Assembly: GCF_900961225.1 (NCBI RefSeq)
Contig: NZ_CAAHFN010000068.1
Coordinates: 1 to 37,746, forward strand
Origin: Modicisalibacter radicis
Lineage (GTDB): Bacteria > Pseudomonadota > Gammaproteobacteria > Pseudomonadales > Halomonadaceae
Direction of reading: 5' to 3'
Length of the DNA stretch: 37,746 nt
In this document: piece by piece, positions 15,320 through 24,989 of the stretch
How the letters are laid out: each line of letters opens with the position of its first letter
Numbering within the stretch: the stretch's first letter is position 1
Position numbers and translations under genes: made by a program
Notes under the pieces: model-generated
Databases searched by the model: none
Seen by the model: the letters and a program-made list of their open reading frames with translations, nothing else
Told to the model about the DNA's origin: nothing

Positions 15320-16204
15320 ATGCCAGCCACCGGCGAGAACGAGCAGACCGCTGAGATCAGCGTGGAGGATTTCATTCGGCGTTTCGAGCGTGGCATGCAG
15401 GCGGTGAGTGCCGCCGAGGACATGCTCACCGCGCGGCGTCGCTACGAGGCGCTGTGCGAAAGCTTCGCGCCGCCGGATCCCGACTCGCTGAGCGTCGAGG
15501 ACACCGTTCTCGACGGCGTCCGGGTCCGTCGGCTGCGTCCGTCGGGGGTCAATGCCGGCGCTGCGGCCGATGCCCGCGGCAACGAGTGCGTCCTCTACAT
15601 CCACGGTGGCGGCTGGAGCCTGGGGTCGACGAAGAGCCATCACGGCATCGCCGCGGACCTGGCGATGCGCCTCGAGCGCGAGGTGATCAGTGTCGATTAT
15701 CGGCTTTCCCCCGAGGCCGATTACAGCCAGGCCATCGACGACTGCCACGCGGTCGTCGAACTGGCTCGCCCGGTCGCGCTGGTCGGTGACAGCGCCGGCG
15801 CCAGGCTGGGCCTGGATCTGGCGCGCCGGCTCGGCTGGCAATGGCCATTGGGGCTCGTCTATCCGCCGGTGGGCACGCCCTCCCTGGACACCCTGGGGCC
15901 GGATGCGCCGCTTCTCAGCCGAGAAGACGTCCTGGCCAGTTGGCAGCAGGTCGCGCGCAGTGTTTCCCAGCTGTGCGAAGCGCGTTCCCCGGCGCCGCAG
16001 ATCGTCGCCCTGGCGGTCGAGCATGACCCGTTGACGCGGCCCTTCGAGGCGGCGATTACCGATTGGCGCACCACCGGCGCCCAGATCGACTACTTCTGCG
16101 CGGCTGGCATGGTCCACGGCGCCCTGCATGCGCACGCCCGCCTGCCGGCGATGGGCGATGCCTGGCAGAAGTACTGTCAGACCCTGAAGGCTCGGCTGGG
16201 CTGA
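15320..16204 (+). CDS. Alpha/beta hydrolase, HSL-like; candidate short-chain acylcarnitine hydrolase
   Basis: A 294-residue alpha/beta hydrolase of the hormone-sensitive-lipase group. The oxyanion motif is HGGGW (95-99) and the nucleophile elbow is GDSAG (156-160, S158). An acid in VEHDPL and a histidine in GMVHGALH near the C-terminus complete a plausible triad. In Pseudomonas the cdhCAB genes are followed by hocS, a hydrolase of short-chain O-acylcarnitines; position and fold suggest the same job here. AGGAGG (15310-15315) precedes ATG 15320, 22 bases after cdhB. Assignment to HocS is inferred from order, so I leave the symbol empty. Confidence 0.75.
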   Translation: MPATGENEQTAEISVEDFIRRFERGMQAVSAAEDMLTARRRYEALCESFAPPDPDSLSVEDTVLDGVRVRRLRPSGVNAGAAADARGNECVLYIHGGGWSLGSTKSHHGIAADLAMRLEREVISVDYRLSPEADYSQAIDDCHAVVELARPVALVGDSAGARLGLDLARRLGWQWPLGLVYPPVGTPSLDTLGPDAPLLSREDVLASWQQVARSVSQLCEARSPAPQIVALAVEHDPLTRPFEAAITDWRTTGAQIDYFCAAGMVHGALHAHARLPAMGDAWQKYCQTLKARLG

Positions 16205-16291
16205 GCCGCGCGCGGCGAATCCACGCCGCCTGCCACATTGTGCCTGCCTGATCCGCATGGGCAGCTAGACTGAGCAGTAGCAACAGGGGGG

Positions 16292-16335
16292 TTCCCCGTC
16301 CGGCCCGGCCCGACGCCTGCCGGGCTGGACGGGAA
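16292..16335 (+). terminator. Two-part GC-rich hairpin between the carnitine operon and cphB
   Basis: CCCGTCC (16295-16301) pairs with GGACGGG (16327-16333), and inside it CCCGG (16304-16308) pairs with CCGGG (16320-16324), leaving an 11-base loop. Outer TT/AA pairs extend it. There is no clear T-run. It may end carnitine-operon transcripts or sit in the cphB leader. Confidence 0.4.
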
Positions 16336-16389
16336 TTACCGAGCCTGTTCCGTGCATTTTCAAAAGCGTCGCTCGGCGGCGAAAGGCTA

Positions 16390-17253
16390 ATGGCAGCATC
16401 CTCTCCCATGTCCCTGGGGCTCGCGGCTCGCGGTCCGCTGATCGCCATCGGCGGTGCCGAGGATCGTACCTCCGATCTGGCGATTCTCAACCAGGTCTTT
16501 TCCCTCGCCCCGGCGGGCAACGCGGAGGTTGCGGTGATCGCCACCGCGAGCTCGATCCCCGGACAGATACTGCCCATCTACCAGGCGGCCTTCGAGCGGC
16601 TGGGCGCGAGCCAGGTCCACACGCTGGCGATGGAGGATCGCCGCCAGGCGGCCGATGGCGAAATCGTGCGGCTGATCGAGCGCAGCGGGGTGATCTTCTT
16701 CACCGGCGGCGATCAGCTGCGACTGACCCACGTGATGGGCGGCTCGCCGGCCCTCGAGGCGGTCCGCGCCTGCTCGCGGGCCGGCGCGGTGGTGGCCGGC
16801 ACCAGCGCGGGGGCGGCGGCCCTGCCGAGCACCATGATCTACAACAGCACCGCCGAGGACGCCCTGCGCAAGGGCGCGGTCAACATGACCTCCGGGCTGG
16901 GGCTGGTCGAGGGGTTGATCATCGACAGCCATTTCCTCAAGCGCGGCCGCTTCACACGGCTGATGGAAGTCGGGGCGGCCAATCCGCAACATCTCGGGGT
17001 CGGCCTCAGCGAGGATGCCGGAGTGGTCATTCATCCCCACGGCGTGCTCGAGGCGATCGGCCCGGGCCACGTGATCATCATCGACAGCCGCGACCTGGCC
17101 AGTTCGAATATCGCCGAGCTGGAGATGGGCGCGCCGGTGGCGATCGAGAACATGATCCTGCATGCGCTGATCAGCGGTCACGGCTTCGACGTCGAGGCGC
17201 GACGCTATCTCGGCAGCGAGGCGCTACGGGCCTGCCTCGCGGAGAGACGATGA
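16390..17253 (+). CDS. cphB: Cyanophycinase
   Basis: A 287-residue serine peptidase (peptidase family S51) that cuts cyanophycin, the Asp-Arg polymer, into beta-Asp-Arg dipeptides. FFTGGDQL (103-110) and the nucleophile motif GTSAGA with S139 are present, followed by the conserved DSHFLKRGR segment and EDAGVVI. ATG 16390 is preceded by GAAAGG. It overlaps cphA by four bases, so degradation and synthesis enzymes are made together. No isoaspartyl dipeptidase gene is in the window, so the final dipeptide cleavage must be encoded elsewhere. Confidence 0.95.
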   Translation: MAASSPMSLGLAARGPLIAIGGAEDRTSDLAILNQVFSLAPAGNAEVAVIATASSIPGQILPIYQAAFERLGASQVHTLAMEDRRQAADGEIVRLIERSGVIFFTGGDQLRLTHVMGGSPALEAVRACSRAGAVVAGTSAGAAALPSTMIYNSTAEDALRKGAVNMTSGLGLVEGLIIDSHFLKRGRFTRLMEVGAANPQHLGVGLSEDAGVVIHPHGVLEAIGPGHVIIIDSRDLASSNIAELEMGAPVAIENMILHALISGHGFDVEARRYLGSEALRACLAERR

Positions 17254-19895
17254 ACATTCTCGAACATCGCGCCCTGCGCGGGCCGAACTACTACAGCCGC
17301 TACGTGGCGATCTTCATGCGCCTGGACATCGGCGATCTCGAACAGCGGCCGAGCGACACCATGCCCGACATCGTCGCGCGTATCACCGAGCGGATGCCCA
17401 GCCTCGAGGAGCATCGCTGTTCGGTCGGCCGCCGCGGCGGCTTTCTGGAGCGGCTGGCCCGCGGCACCTGGGCCGGGCACATCGTCGAGCACGTGGCGAT
17501 CGAGCTGCAGAACCTGATCGGCTTCTCGGTGGGCTATGGCAAGACGCTGGATACCCATGAGCCGGGCATCTACAACGTCATCTACCGTTACCGGGATGAG
17601 GCCTGCGGGCTGGCGGCCGGCGTCGAGGCGGTGGACTTCGTCGAGCGGCTGTTCGACGGCCGGGCGATCGACATGCCAACGATCATCGCGCGGCTCAAGG
17701 CGGTTCGCGACGCGCACATGCTGGGGCCGTCCACCGCCTCGATCGTCGCCGCGGCCAGCCAGCGCGGCATCCCCTGGGCGCGGCTGAGCGAGGACAGCAG
17801 CCATGTGCAGCTCGGCCACGGCCACCGCCAGCAGCGCATCCAGGCGACCGTGACGGGGCGCACCGGGCTGCTCGGCTACAGCATCGCCGACGACAAGCAC
17901 TGGACCAAGCAACTGCTCGGCGACGCGGGGATCCCGGTGCCGCGCGGCTGGGTGTGCGATTCGTACGAGGCGGCGCTCGAGGCGGCGCGAACCCTGGGCT
18001 ATCCGCTCGCGGTGAAGCCGCTGGCGGGCAATCACGGCCGCGGCGTGAGTACCGACATCCACGATGGCCACGCCCTGCGCGAGGCCTTCGAGACCGCCGC
18101 CCGCCAGCACCCGTCGGTGATCGTCGAGCGGTTCATCCGCGGCGACGACCATCGCCTGCTGGTGATCGACGACACCCTGGTCGCGGCGGCGCGGCGGCGC
18201 CCGGCGCATGTCGTCGGCGACGGCGTGGCCACCCTGCAGGCGCTGGTGGAGGCCGAGAATCGCGATCCCCGGCGTGGCCTGGGTCACGAGAATCTGCTTA
18301 CCCAGATCCAATTGGACGAGCAGGCGCAGCGCTTGCTCGAGCAGCAGAACCTGACCCTGCAGAGCGTGGTCGCCGCCGGCGAGATCGTCTACCTCAAGGC
18401 CACCGCCAACCTGAGCACCGGCGGCACGGCCACCGACGTGACCGACGAGGTCCACCCGGAAGTGAGGTACCTGGCGGAGCGCATCGCACGGCTGGTGGGG
18501 CTCGACATCATCGGCATCGACCTGGTGGCCGAGACCTTGAGCCGCCCGCTGGAGGAGCAGGCGGCGGCGGTGGTCGAGGTCAACGCCGGACCGGGGTTTC
18601 GCATGCACCTGTCGCCGACCCATGGCGAGGGCCGCGAGGTCGGCCGCCAGGTGGTGGACATGCTGTTCGCCGAAGGCGACGACGGGCGCATCCCGATCGC
18701 CGCGATCACCGGCACCAACGGCAAGACCACCACGGTCAGGCTGCTCGCCCACCTGCTGCGCCAGGCCGGGCGCAAGGTGGGCATGGCCTGCACCGGCGGC
18801 ATCGAGATCGACAACCACGTGATCCTGCGCGGCGATTACAGCGGCCCCCAGGCGGCGGCCATCGTATTGCGCGAACCGACCGTCGAGTACGCGGTACTCG
18901 AGGTGGCGCGCGGCGGGATCATGCGCCGCGGGCTTGGCTTCGATGCCTGTGACGTGGGGGTGCTGCTGAACATCGCCAGCGATCATCTCGGCGAAAGCGA
19001 TATCCACAGTCTCGATGACCTGGCGCGCTGCAAGACGGTGGTCATCGATGCGGTGCGCGAGGGTGGAACCGCCGTTCTCAATGCCGATGACCCGCGAGTG
19101 CTGGCGGCCCAGGAATGGGCGCGGGGCGAGGTCATCTTCTTCACCCTGGATCCCGAATCGCTGGCGGTGCGGCGCCACGTCCGCGAGCACGGGGTGGCCT
19201 TCACCGTGGTCAACGGCTGCATCGTGATGCGCCAGGGGCATGTCGAGGCCGAGATCGTTCCGGTCCTCGACGTGCCCATCGCCTTCGAGGGCCATGCCCG
19301 CTTCAACGTCGCCAACGCGCTGGCGGCCAGCGCCGCCGCCCATGCCCTGGGGCTGGGCATCGCCGACATCCAGCGCGGCCTGCGGACCTTCCACCCCACG
19401 CATGCCCAGAACCCCGGACGCACCAACCTGGTCATGGCCGACGGGGTCCAGGTGCTGGTCGACTACGGCCACAACGTCGCGGCGCTCATCGCCCTCGACG
19501 AACTGATCTGCCGCCTGCCCGCGCGGCGACGCATCGCCGTGGCCAGCGCGCCGGGCAACCGTCGCGATGAGGATCTCGTGGCGCTGGGCGAGCAGCTCGC
19601 CAGGATGCACGATGCGCTCTACGTCTACGAAACCGATCCGCGTGGGCGCGACGCGGGCGAAACCGCCACGCTGCTGTGCCATGGCGCCGAATCGCCGGTC
19701 GCCGCTGGCCACGCCGGGCGCGGCGACCCTGTCTGTCGCGTCGCGCTGGTCATGGACGAGAACCAGGCCATCGATGCGGCCTTCGCCGAGGCCGATCAGG
19801 GCGACCTGCTGGTCCTGTTGATCGACGACATCGACAGCGTCCTCGAGCGCCTCAAGGGGCGTCGGTTCGGCGCCGCGCCGCCCGAAGCGCCCTGA
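17250..19895 (+). CDS. cphA: Cyanophycin synthetase
   Basis: An 881-residue three-part ligase that builds multi-L-arginyl-poly-L-aspartate. Residues 1 to about 160 form the N-terminal domain. An ATP-grasp domain follows (about 220-470; VKPLAGNHGRGV and VVEVNAGPGFRMHLSP). A Mur-ligase-like domain begins at the P-loop GTNGKTTT (488-495) and continues through YAVLEVARGGIMRRGLGF. This is the CphA1-type length, not the shorter CphA2. The ATG overlaps the cphB stop. In heterotrophs cyanophycin stores nitrogen and carbon; neighbouring osmolyte genes make nitrogen-balance control a reasonable idea. A weak hairpin (19900-19916) follows the stop. Confidence 0.96.
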   Translation: MNILEHRALRGPNYYSRYVAIFMRLDIGDLEQRPSDTMPDIVARITERMPSLEEHRCSVGRRGGFLERLARGTWAGHIVEHVAIELQNLIGFSVGYGKTLDTHEPGIYNVIYRYRDEACGLAAGVEAVDFVERLFDGRAIDMPTIIARLKAVRDAHMLGPSTASIVAAASQRGIPWARLSEDSSHVQLGHGHRQQRIQATVTGRTGLLGYSIADDKHWTKQLLGDAGIPVPRGWVCDSYEAALEAARTLGYPLAVKPLAGNHGRGVSTDIHDGHALREAFETAARQHPSVIVERFIRGDDHRLLVIDDTLVAAARRRPAHVVGDGVATLQALVEAENRDPRRGLGHENLLTQIQLDEQAQRLLEQQNLTLQSVVAAGEIVYLKATANLSTGGTATDVTDEVHPEVRYLAERIARLVGLDIIGIDLVAETLSRPLEEQAAAVVEVNAGPGFRMHLSPTHGEGREVGRQVVDMLFAEGDDGRIPIAAITGTNGKTTTVRLLAHLLRQAGRKVGMACTGGIEIDNHVILRGDYSGPQAAAIVLREPTVEYAVLEVARGGIMRRGLGFDACDVGVLLNIASDHLGESDIHSLDDLARCKTVVIDAVREGGTAVLNADDPRVLAAQEWARGEVIFFTLDPESLAVRRHVREHGVAFTVVNGCIVMRQGHVEAEIVPVLDVPIAFEGHARFNVANALAASAAAHALGLGIADIQRGLRTFHPTHAQNPGRTNLVMADGVQVLVDYGHNVAALIALDELICRLPARRRIAVASAPGNRRDEDLVALGEQLARMHDALYVYETDPRGRDAGETATLLCHGAESPVAAGHAGRGDPVCRVALVMDENQAIDAAFAEADQGDLLVLLIDDIDSVLERLKGRRFGAAPPEAP

Positions 19896-20008
19896 AGGTG
19901 CCGCCGCGAAGGCGGCTGGCGTCAGCCGGCGACGGGAGCGGACGATTTCCGCGCGGTGGCCTATTCCCGTTACACTAGCAGGATTGGTCCCATGGCGGAT
20001 GTCGAGCG

Positions 20009-20491
20009 ATGCATTGTCCCTTTTGCGGTAAGAACGATACCAAGGTCACCGATTCGCGGCTGGTCGCCGAGGGCGATCAGGTGCGTCGGCGCCGCCAGTG
20101 CGCCGGCTGCGGCGAACGTTTCACCACCTACGAGACCGCCGAGCTGGTCATGCCGCGGGTGATCAAGGCCGACGGCTCGCGGGAATCGTTCGACGAACGC
20201 AAGCTGCGCGACGGCATGCTGCGCGCGCTGGAAAAGCGCCCGGTGAGCGCGGAGTCGACCGAGGCCGCCGTCGAGCGCATCCGCCAGCGCCTGCGTGCCC
20301 GCGGCGAGCGCGAGGTCGAGGCGGGCGAGATCGGCGAGGAGGTGATGCGTGCCTTGAAGCGCCTCGACCAGGTCGCCTACATCCGCTTCGCCTCGGTCTA
20401 TCGGCGGTTCCAGGATATCGACGAGTTCCGCGCCGAGATCGACCGCCTGGCCCAGGAGCCCAATTTCTCGCCCAACGAGGAAGAGCACTGA
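20009..20491 (+). CDS. nrdR: Transcriptional repressor NrdR
   Basis: A 160-residue zinc-ribbon and ATP-cone repressor of ribonucleotide reductase genes. The ribbon cysteines are C3 and C6 (MHCPFCG) and C31 and C34 (CAGCGERF). The ATP-cone follows, with [19 protein letters not shown]. Length and order before ribD are as in most gammaproteobacteria. A TACACT sequence at 19971-19976 may be its -10 element. No NrdR box was sought in distant genes. Confidence 0.97.
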   Translation: MHCPFCGKNDTKVTDSRLVAEGDQVRRRRQCAGCGERFTTYETAELVMPRVIKADGSRESFDERKLRDGMLRALEKRPVSAESTEAAVERIRQRLRARGEREVEAGEIGEEVMRALKRLDQVAYIRFASVYRRFQDIDEFRAEIDRLAQEPNFSPNEEEH

Positions 20492-20543
20492 GCACCTGCG
20501 CGGCGCGCGCTGTCGCGTCGATGAGCAATCTCCAGGAAGTGAC

Positions 20544-21680
20544 ATGGCCCAGACGATCCCCGAAGCCTGCATGGCCCGCGCCCTCAAGCTGGCGCATCGC
20601 GGCCTCTACACCACCGATCCCAACCCGCGCGTCGGCTGCGTGCTGGTCAAGGAGGGGCGGATCGTCGGCGAAGGCTGGCATCGCCGCGCCGGCGAGCCGC
20701 ATGCCGAGATCCACGCACTGCGCGCGGCCGGCGAGGCGGCGCGCGGGGCGACGGCCTACGTGACGCTGGAGCCCTGCGCCCATCATGGTCGCACCGGGCC
20801 CTGTGCGGAGGCGCTTGTCGAGGCCGGCATCATCAGGGTCGTGGCGGCGATGAGCGACCCCAACCCCGAGGTGAGCGGGCGCGGCCTGGCGCGCCTGCGC
20901 GACGCCGGCGTCGAGGTCGAGCTGGGCCTGCTGGAGGACGAGGCGCGGGCGCTGAATCCCGGGTTCGTCGCGCGAATGAGCCGCGGCCGGCCCTTCGTGC
21001 GGCTGAAGATGGCGATGAGTCTCGACGCGCGCACCGCCATGGCCAATGGCGAATCGCAGTGGATCACCGGGGCGCCGGCGCGGCGTGAGGTGCAGCGCCT
21101 GCGCGCGCGTTCCAGCGCGGTGATGACCGGGGTCGAGGCGGTGATCATGGACAACTCGCGGCTCACCGTGCGTGCCGACCAGCTGGGCATCGAGGGCGCC
21201 GAAGGCGAGGCGATCGCCGCCCGCCAGCCGCTGCGGGTGATCGTCGACACGCGCCTGCGCCTGCCGCTGGCGGCGGCCTGCCTGAGCGAGCCGGGGCGCA
21301 CGCTGATCGCCGCCTGCAGCGACGACGCCGAACGCCGCGCCGCGCTGGAAAAGGCCGGCGCCGAGGTGCTGATCATGCCCTGCGGTCGCGACGGCCGCGT
21401 CGATCTGGCGGCGCTGCTCGGGCATCTCGCCGCCCACGAGGCGTGCAACGAGATCCTGCTCGAAAGCGGGGCGACGCTCGCCGGTGCGATGCTCGATGCC
21501 GACCTGATCGACGAGATGCAGCTGTTCGTCGCGCCCACGCTGCTGGGCGGCGAGGCGCGTCCGCTGTTCGCCATCCCCGGGCTGGAGCGAATGGCTCAGC
21601 AACGCCCGTTGCGGATCGACGACATTCGCGCCGTCGGCCACGATTGGCGGATCGTCGCCCGTCCGCAACGCGGCGTGTGA
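20544..21680 (+). CDS. ribD: Bifunctional riboflavin deaminase-reductase
   Basis: A 378-residue two-domain enzyme. The N-terminal deaminase has the zinc motif HAEIHA (53-58) and [11 protein letters not shown] (77-87). The C-terminal reductase begins near residue 150 ([15 protein letters not shown]) and ends with [10 protein letters not shown]. It carries out the second and third steps of riboflavin synthesis from the GTP side. ATG 20544 follows AGGAAG. In many relatives the next gene is riboflavin synthase; here it is ribBX. Confidence 0.96.
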   Translation: MAQTIPEACMARALKLAHRGLYTTDPNPRVGCVLVKEGRIVGEGWHRRAGEPHAEIHALRAAGEAARGATAYVTLEPCAHHGRTGPCAEALVEAGIIRVVAAMSDPNPEVSGRGLARLRDAGVEVELGLLEDEARALNPGFVARMSRGRPFVRLKMAMSLDARTAMANGESQWITGAPARREVQRLRARSSAVMTGVEAVIMDNSRLTVRADQLGIEGAEGEAIAARQPLRVIVDTRLRLPLAAACLSEPGRTLIAACSDDAERRAALEKAGAEVLIMPCGRDGRVDLAALLGHLAAHEACNEILLESGATLAGAMLDADLIDEMQLFVAPTLLGGEARPLFAIPGLERMAQQRPLRIDDIRAVGHDWRIVARPQRGV

Positions 21681-21813
21681 CGCCGTGTCGGGGGACTGGC
21701 GCGCGCGCCTGCAGACAGGTACCCTGACCGCCGACCTGACCCGGCGAAGTGACAAAGGCGCGCGAACCAGTCGCCATTTGCCGACAACGCCGTTCGAAAA
21801 GACCGGAGATCCC

Positions 21814-23004
21814 ATGGCGCTTTCTTCTTCACGGCCCCCCGCTGGCGATTCGCCGTCTGCCCAGGGCCTGGCACGTATCGAAGCGCTGGTCGAAGACATT
21901 CGCCAGGGCAAGATGGTGATCCTCATGGACGACGAGGATCGCGAGAACGAAGGCGACATCATCATGGCCGCCGAGAAGGTCGAGGCCGCGCACATCAACT
22001 TCATGGCGCGCCATGCGCGCGGCCTGATCTGCCTGCCGATGACCCGCGAACGCTGCGAGCGGCTCAACCTGCCGCTGATGGTGCGCGACAACGGTTCGGG
22101 GTTCGGCACCAAGTTCACGCTGTCGATCGAGGCCGCCGAGGGCGTGTCCACCGGTATCTCCGCCGCCGACCGGGCGCGCACCGTGCAGGCCGCGGTGGCG
22201 CGCGACGCCAAGGCCGCGGACATCGTCCAGCCCGGGCATATCTTTCCGCTGATGGCCGAGCCGGGCGGGGTGCTGCGCCGCGCCGGGCACACCGAGGCGG
22301 CCTGCGACCTGGCGGCGATGGCCGGCTTCGAGCCCAGCGGCGTGATCTGCGAAGTGATGAATGACGACGGCGGTATGGCGCGACGCCCCGAGCTGGAGCG
22401 CTTCGCCGCCGAGCACGACCTGAAGATCGGCACCATCGCCGATCTGATCCACTACCGCATTCATACCGAGCAGACCATCGAGCGCGTCGAGTCGCAGCCG
22501 GTCGAGACCGCCTTCGGGCCGATGACCCTGCAGGTGTTCCACGACCGCATCCAGGGCGCCCATCATCTGGCGCTGGTCAAGGGCGAGCCGGCCCCCGGCG
22601 CGGCGACCACCGTGCGCGTGCACCTGGCCGACAGCCTGCGCGATCTGCTCACGCTGCAAAAGCCCGAGCGCAGCAACTGGACCGCCCATCACGCCCTGGC
22701 GCAGATCGCCGCGGCCGATGCCGGGGTCTTCGTGCTGCTCGACGACGGCCGCGCCTCGCTCGACTTCAAGTCGCAGCTGGACATTTTCCTGGAACGTTGC
22801 CGGGCCCCGCGCACCAGCGACTCCGATGGCGCCGGCAACTACCTGATGATCGGCACCGGCTCGCAGATCCTGCGCCAGCTGGGCGTCGGCAAGATGCGGC
22901 TGTTGAGTTCACCGTGGAAGTTTTCCGCGCTGTCGGGTTTCGACCTGGAAGTGGTCGAGCGGCTGGATGCCGATTCCGCCGATGCGGGCGAGTCGCTAGA
23001 ATAA
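21814..23004 (+). CDS. ribB: 3,4-dihydroxy-2-butanone 4-phosphate synthase with degenerate GTP cyclohydrolase II-like domain (RibBX)
   Basis: A 396-residue fusion. The first half (to about residue 220) is an intact RibB domain with EDRENEGD (41-48) and the GHIFPL...[11 protein letters not shown] segment; it makes the four-carbon unit of riboflavin from ribulose 5-phosphate. The second half resembles GTP cyclohydrolase II in its ends ([30 protein letters not shown]) but lacks the zinc-binding cysteines and the RCDCG motif of active RibA: the equivalent region reads [16 protein letters not shown]. It therefore resembles the RibBX type, whose second domain is not an active cyclohydrolase. ATG 21814 follows CGGAGA. 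No FMN riboswitch sequence is seen in the 133 bases upstream. Confidence 0.92.
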   Translation: MALSSSRPPAGDSPSAQGLARIEALVEDIRQGKMVILMDDEDRENEGDIIMAAEKVEAAHINFMARHARGLICLPMTRERCERLNLPLMVRDNGSGFGTKFTLSIEAAEGVSTGISAADRARTVQAAVARDAKAADIVQPGHIFPLMAEPGGVLRRAGHTEAACDLAAMAGFEPSGVICEVMNDDGGMARRPELERFAAEHDLKIGTIADLIHYRIHTEQTIERVESQPVETAFGPMTLQVFHDRIQGAHHLALVKGEPAPGAATTVRVHLADSLRDLLTLQKPERSNWTAHHALAQIAAADAGVFVLLDDGRASLDFKSQLDIFLERCRAPRTSDSDGAGNYLMIGTGSQILRQLGVGKMRLLSSPWKFSALSGFDLEVVERLDADSADAGESLE

Positions 23005-23027
23005 GCCCTTTTTTTCAGGACATGGTT

Positions 23028-23510
23028 ATGCAACCGATTTCTCAAGTCGAAGGTTCCTTCACCGATGTCGACGGTCGCTACGTGATCGTCGTGGGGCGTT
23101 TCAACCATCACGTGGTCGACAGCCTGGTCGAGGGCGCCGTCGATAGCCTGGTGCGCCATGGTGTCGACGAGGACAACATCGATATCGTCCACGTGCCCGG
23201 TGCCTGGGAACTGCCGCTGGCCGTCAAGCGCGCGCTGCGAGTGGTCAAGCCCGACGCGGTGATCGCGCTGGGCGCGGTGATTCGCGGCGGCACGCCGCAT
23301 TTCGAGTATGTCGCCGGGGGCTGCAACAGCGCCCTGGGGGCGTTGCAGCTGGAGTTCGAGACACCGGTCGCCAATGGCGTGCTGACCGTCAACTCTATCG
23401 AGCAGGCCATCGAGCGTGCCGGCACCAAGGCCGGCAACAAGGGCGCCGAGGCGGCCATGGCGGCGATGGAAATGGTCTCGCTGATGAAGCGCTTCGGAGG
23501 CCAGGCATGA
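23028..23510 (+). CDS. ribH: 6,7-dimethyl-8-ribityllumazine synthase
   Basis: A 160-residue lumazine synthase joining the RibB and RibD products. Visible motifs are [21 protein letters not shown], and [14 protein letters not shown] with catalytic H91. ATG 23028 has AGGA seven bases upstream; ATG 23022 is a less well placed alternative. A run of seven T (23009-23015) precedes the gene but without an obvious stem. It overlaps nusB by four bases, the usual rib-nus arrangement. Confidence 0.96.
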   Translation: MQPISQVEGSFTDVDGRYVIVVGRFNHHVVDSLVEGAVDSLVRHGVDEDNIDIVHVPGAWELPLAVKRALRVVKPDAVIALGAVIRGGTPHFEYVAGGCNSALGALQLEFETPVANGVLTVNSIEQAIERAGTKAGNKGAEAAMAAMEMVSLMKRFGGQA

Positions 23511-24007
23511 GCCGCCGCGAACAGTCCACGAGCAGTGCCCGCGAAGCGCGCCACGCCGCTCGCGAGCTGGCCGTGCAGGGCCTCTACCAGTGGCAGATGA
23601 CCGGCAAGTCGGTGACCAGCCTGGAAGCCGAGTTCCGCAGCCAGATCGCCGACGAGGATCTCGAGGACCACGAGAACTGGCGCAAGGTGATGGAGATCGC
23701 CGACCTGGCGCTGTTCCACGACCTGCTGCACAACGTGGCCCGCAACTGCGGCGAGCTGGACGCCGCCATCGCGCCGCTGCTCGACCGACGCATCGAGGAT
23801 CTGGATTCCATCGAACTGGCGATCCTGCGCCTCGGCGCCTATGAGCTGTCGCATCGTCTCGAGGTCCCGTACCGCGCGGTGATCAACGAGGGGGTCGAAC
23901 TGGCCAAGTCGTTCGGCGCAACCGACGGCCACAAATACGTCAACGGCATCCTCGACAAGCTCGCCGGACGCTTGCGGATGACCGAGGTCAACGCACGCCG
24001 TCGCTGA
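23507..24007 (+). CDS. nusB: Transcription antitermination factor NusB
   Basis: A 166-residue all-helical RNA-binding protein that, with NusE (S10), loads on boxA of rRNA operons to prevent early termination. The family segments [36 protein letters not shown] and [18 protein letters not shown] are clear. The first 14 residues are basic and Ser-rich. Start ATG 23507 overlaps the ribH stop. Confidence 0.97.
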   Translation: MSRREQSTSSAREARHAARELAVQGLYQWQMTGKSVTSLEAEFRSQIADEDLEDHENWRKVMEIADLALFHDLLHNVARNCGELDAAIAPLLDRRIEDLDSIELAILRLGAYELSHRLEVPYRAVINEGVELAKSFGATDGHKYVNGILDKLAGRLRMTEVNARRR

Positions 24008-24020
24008 CGTGCCCGTTCCC

Positions 24021-24989
24021 ATGCTGAGCGAATTCGAGCTCATAGCCCGCTATTTCGCGGGGCCCGCGCAATCCACCGTGCCTGGCGCTACCTCCGGGGT
24101 CGTGCAGGGCCCGGGCGACGACTGCGCGGTGCTCGCGCCGACCCCCGGCAGCCAGCTGGCGGTCAGCGTCGATACCTCGCTGGCCGAGGTGCACTTTCCC
24201 GCCGACGCGCCGGCCACGGCGATCGGCCACCGGGCGCTGGCGGTGGCGCTCAGCGACCTGGCGGCGATGGGCGCGCGGGCGCGCTGGTGCGTGATGGCGA
24301 TCAGCCTGCCCGAGGTCGACGACGCCTGGCTGGCCGGTTTCGCCGAGGGTTTCCATGCGCTGTGCCGGGCCTGCGACGTGGCGCTGGCCGGCGGTGACGT
24401 GACCCGCGGGCCGCTGAGCGTCTCGGTGACCGTGCATGGCGAAATCCCGGCCGGGCAGGCCTTGAGCCGCGGTGGCGGCCGAGCCGGCGACGTGCTGGCG
24501 GTGACCGGCGCGCTGGGCGGTGGCCGTGGCGGCCTCGAGGCCTGGCAGGCCGGAGTCCGCGAGCTCGACGACCCGCTGCTGGCCGCCTACCTGCTGCCGC
24601 TGCCACGCCTGGCGGCCGGCGAGGCGTTGCGCGGCCTGGCGCACTGTGCCATCGACATCTCCGACGGGCTGCTGGTCGATCTCGACCACCTGTGCAGCGC
24701 CGGTGGGCTGGGTGCCGAGCTCGATGTCGCCGCTTTGCCGCTGAGCGACGGACTGGTGGCGCGCCTCGGCGAGACGGGTGCGCGCGAGGCGGCGCTGTGC
24801 GGCGGCGACGATTACGAGCTGCTGATCAGTCTGCCGTCTGCACAATTCGCAACCGCCCGGCAGGGTCTCGCCGCGCTCGACGTACCCTTGACCGCCATCG
24901 GCCGCCTGCGCGAGACCCCGGGCATCGCCGGCGTCGATGCCGACCTGTTGCACAATGGCTGGCGGCATTTCCCGGGAGGGGCGTCATGA
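24021..24989 (+). CDS. thiL: Thiamine-monophosphate kinase
   Basis: A 322-residue kinase of the PurM/ThiL family that converts thiamine phosphate to thiamine diphosphate. Motifs are EFELIARYF at the N-terminus, QGPGDDCAVL, SVDTSLAEVHF, LAVALSDLAAMGA and GGDDYELLISLP. ATG 24021 gives the normal N-terminus; GTG 24009 in the same frame is also possible, and neither has a good Shine-Dalgarno site, so translation probably depends on coupling from nusB 13 bases upstream. It works downstream of the thiBPQ uptake system found 4 kb away only when thiamine phosphate is made de novo. Confidence 0.95.
   Translation: MLSEFELIARYFAGPAQSTVPGATSGVVQGPGDDCAVLAPTPGSQLAVSVDTSLAEVHFPADAPATAIGHRALAVALSDLAAMGARARWCVMAISLPEVDDAWLAGFAEGFHALCRACDVALAGGDVTRGPLSVSVTVHGEIPAGQALSRGGGRAGDVLAVTGALGGGRGGLEAWQAGVRELDDPLLAAYLLPLPRLAAGEALRGLAHCAIDISDGLLVDLDHLCSAGGLGAELDVAALPLSDGLVARLGETGAREAALCGGDDYELLISLPSAQFATARQGLAALDVPLTAIGRLRETPGIAGVDADLLHNGWRHFPGGAS

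Noticed and set aside
17205..19712. An 835-codon minus-strand frame opposite cphA, and similar long frames opposite ribD-ribBX (20163-22436), gpgS (5041-6342) and thiP (30699-32066)
   Set aside because: All are shadows of well-supported genes, without ribosome sites or family motifs.
21681..21813. FMN riboswitch or riboflavin synthase remnant before ribBX
   Set aside because: No aptamer core and no residues resembling riboflavin synthase are found in the three forward frames.
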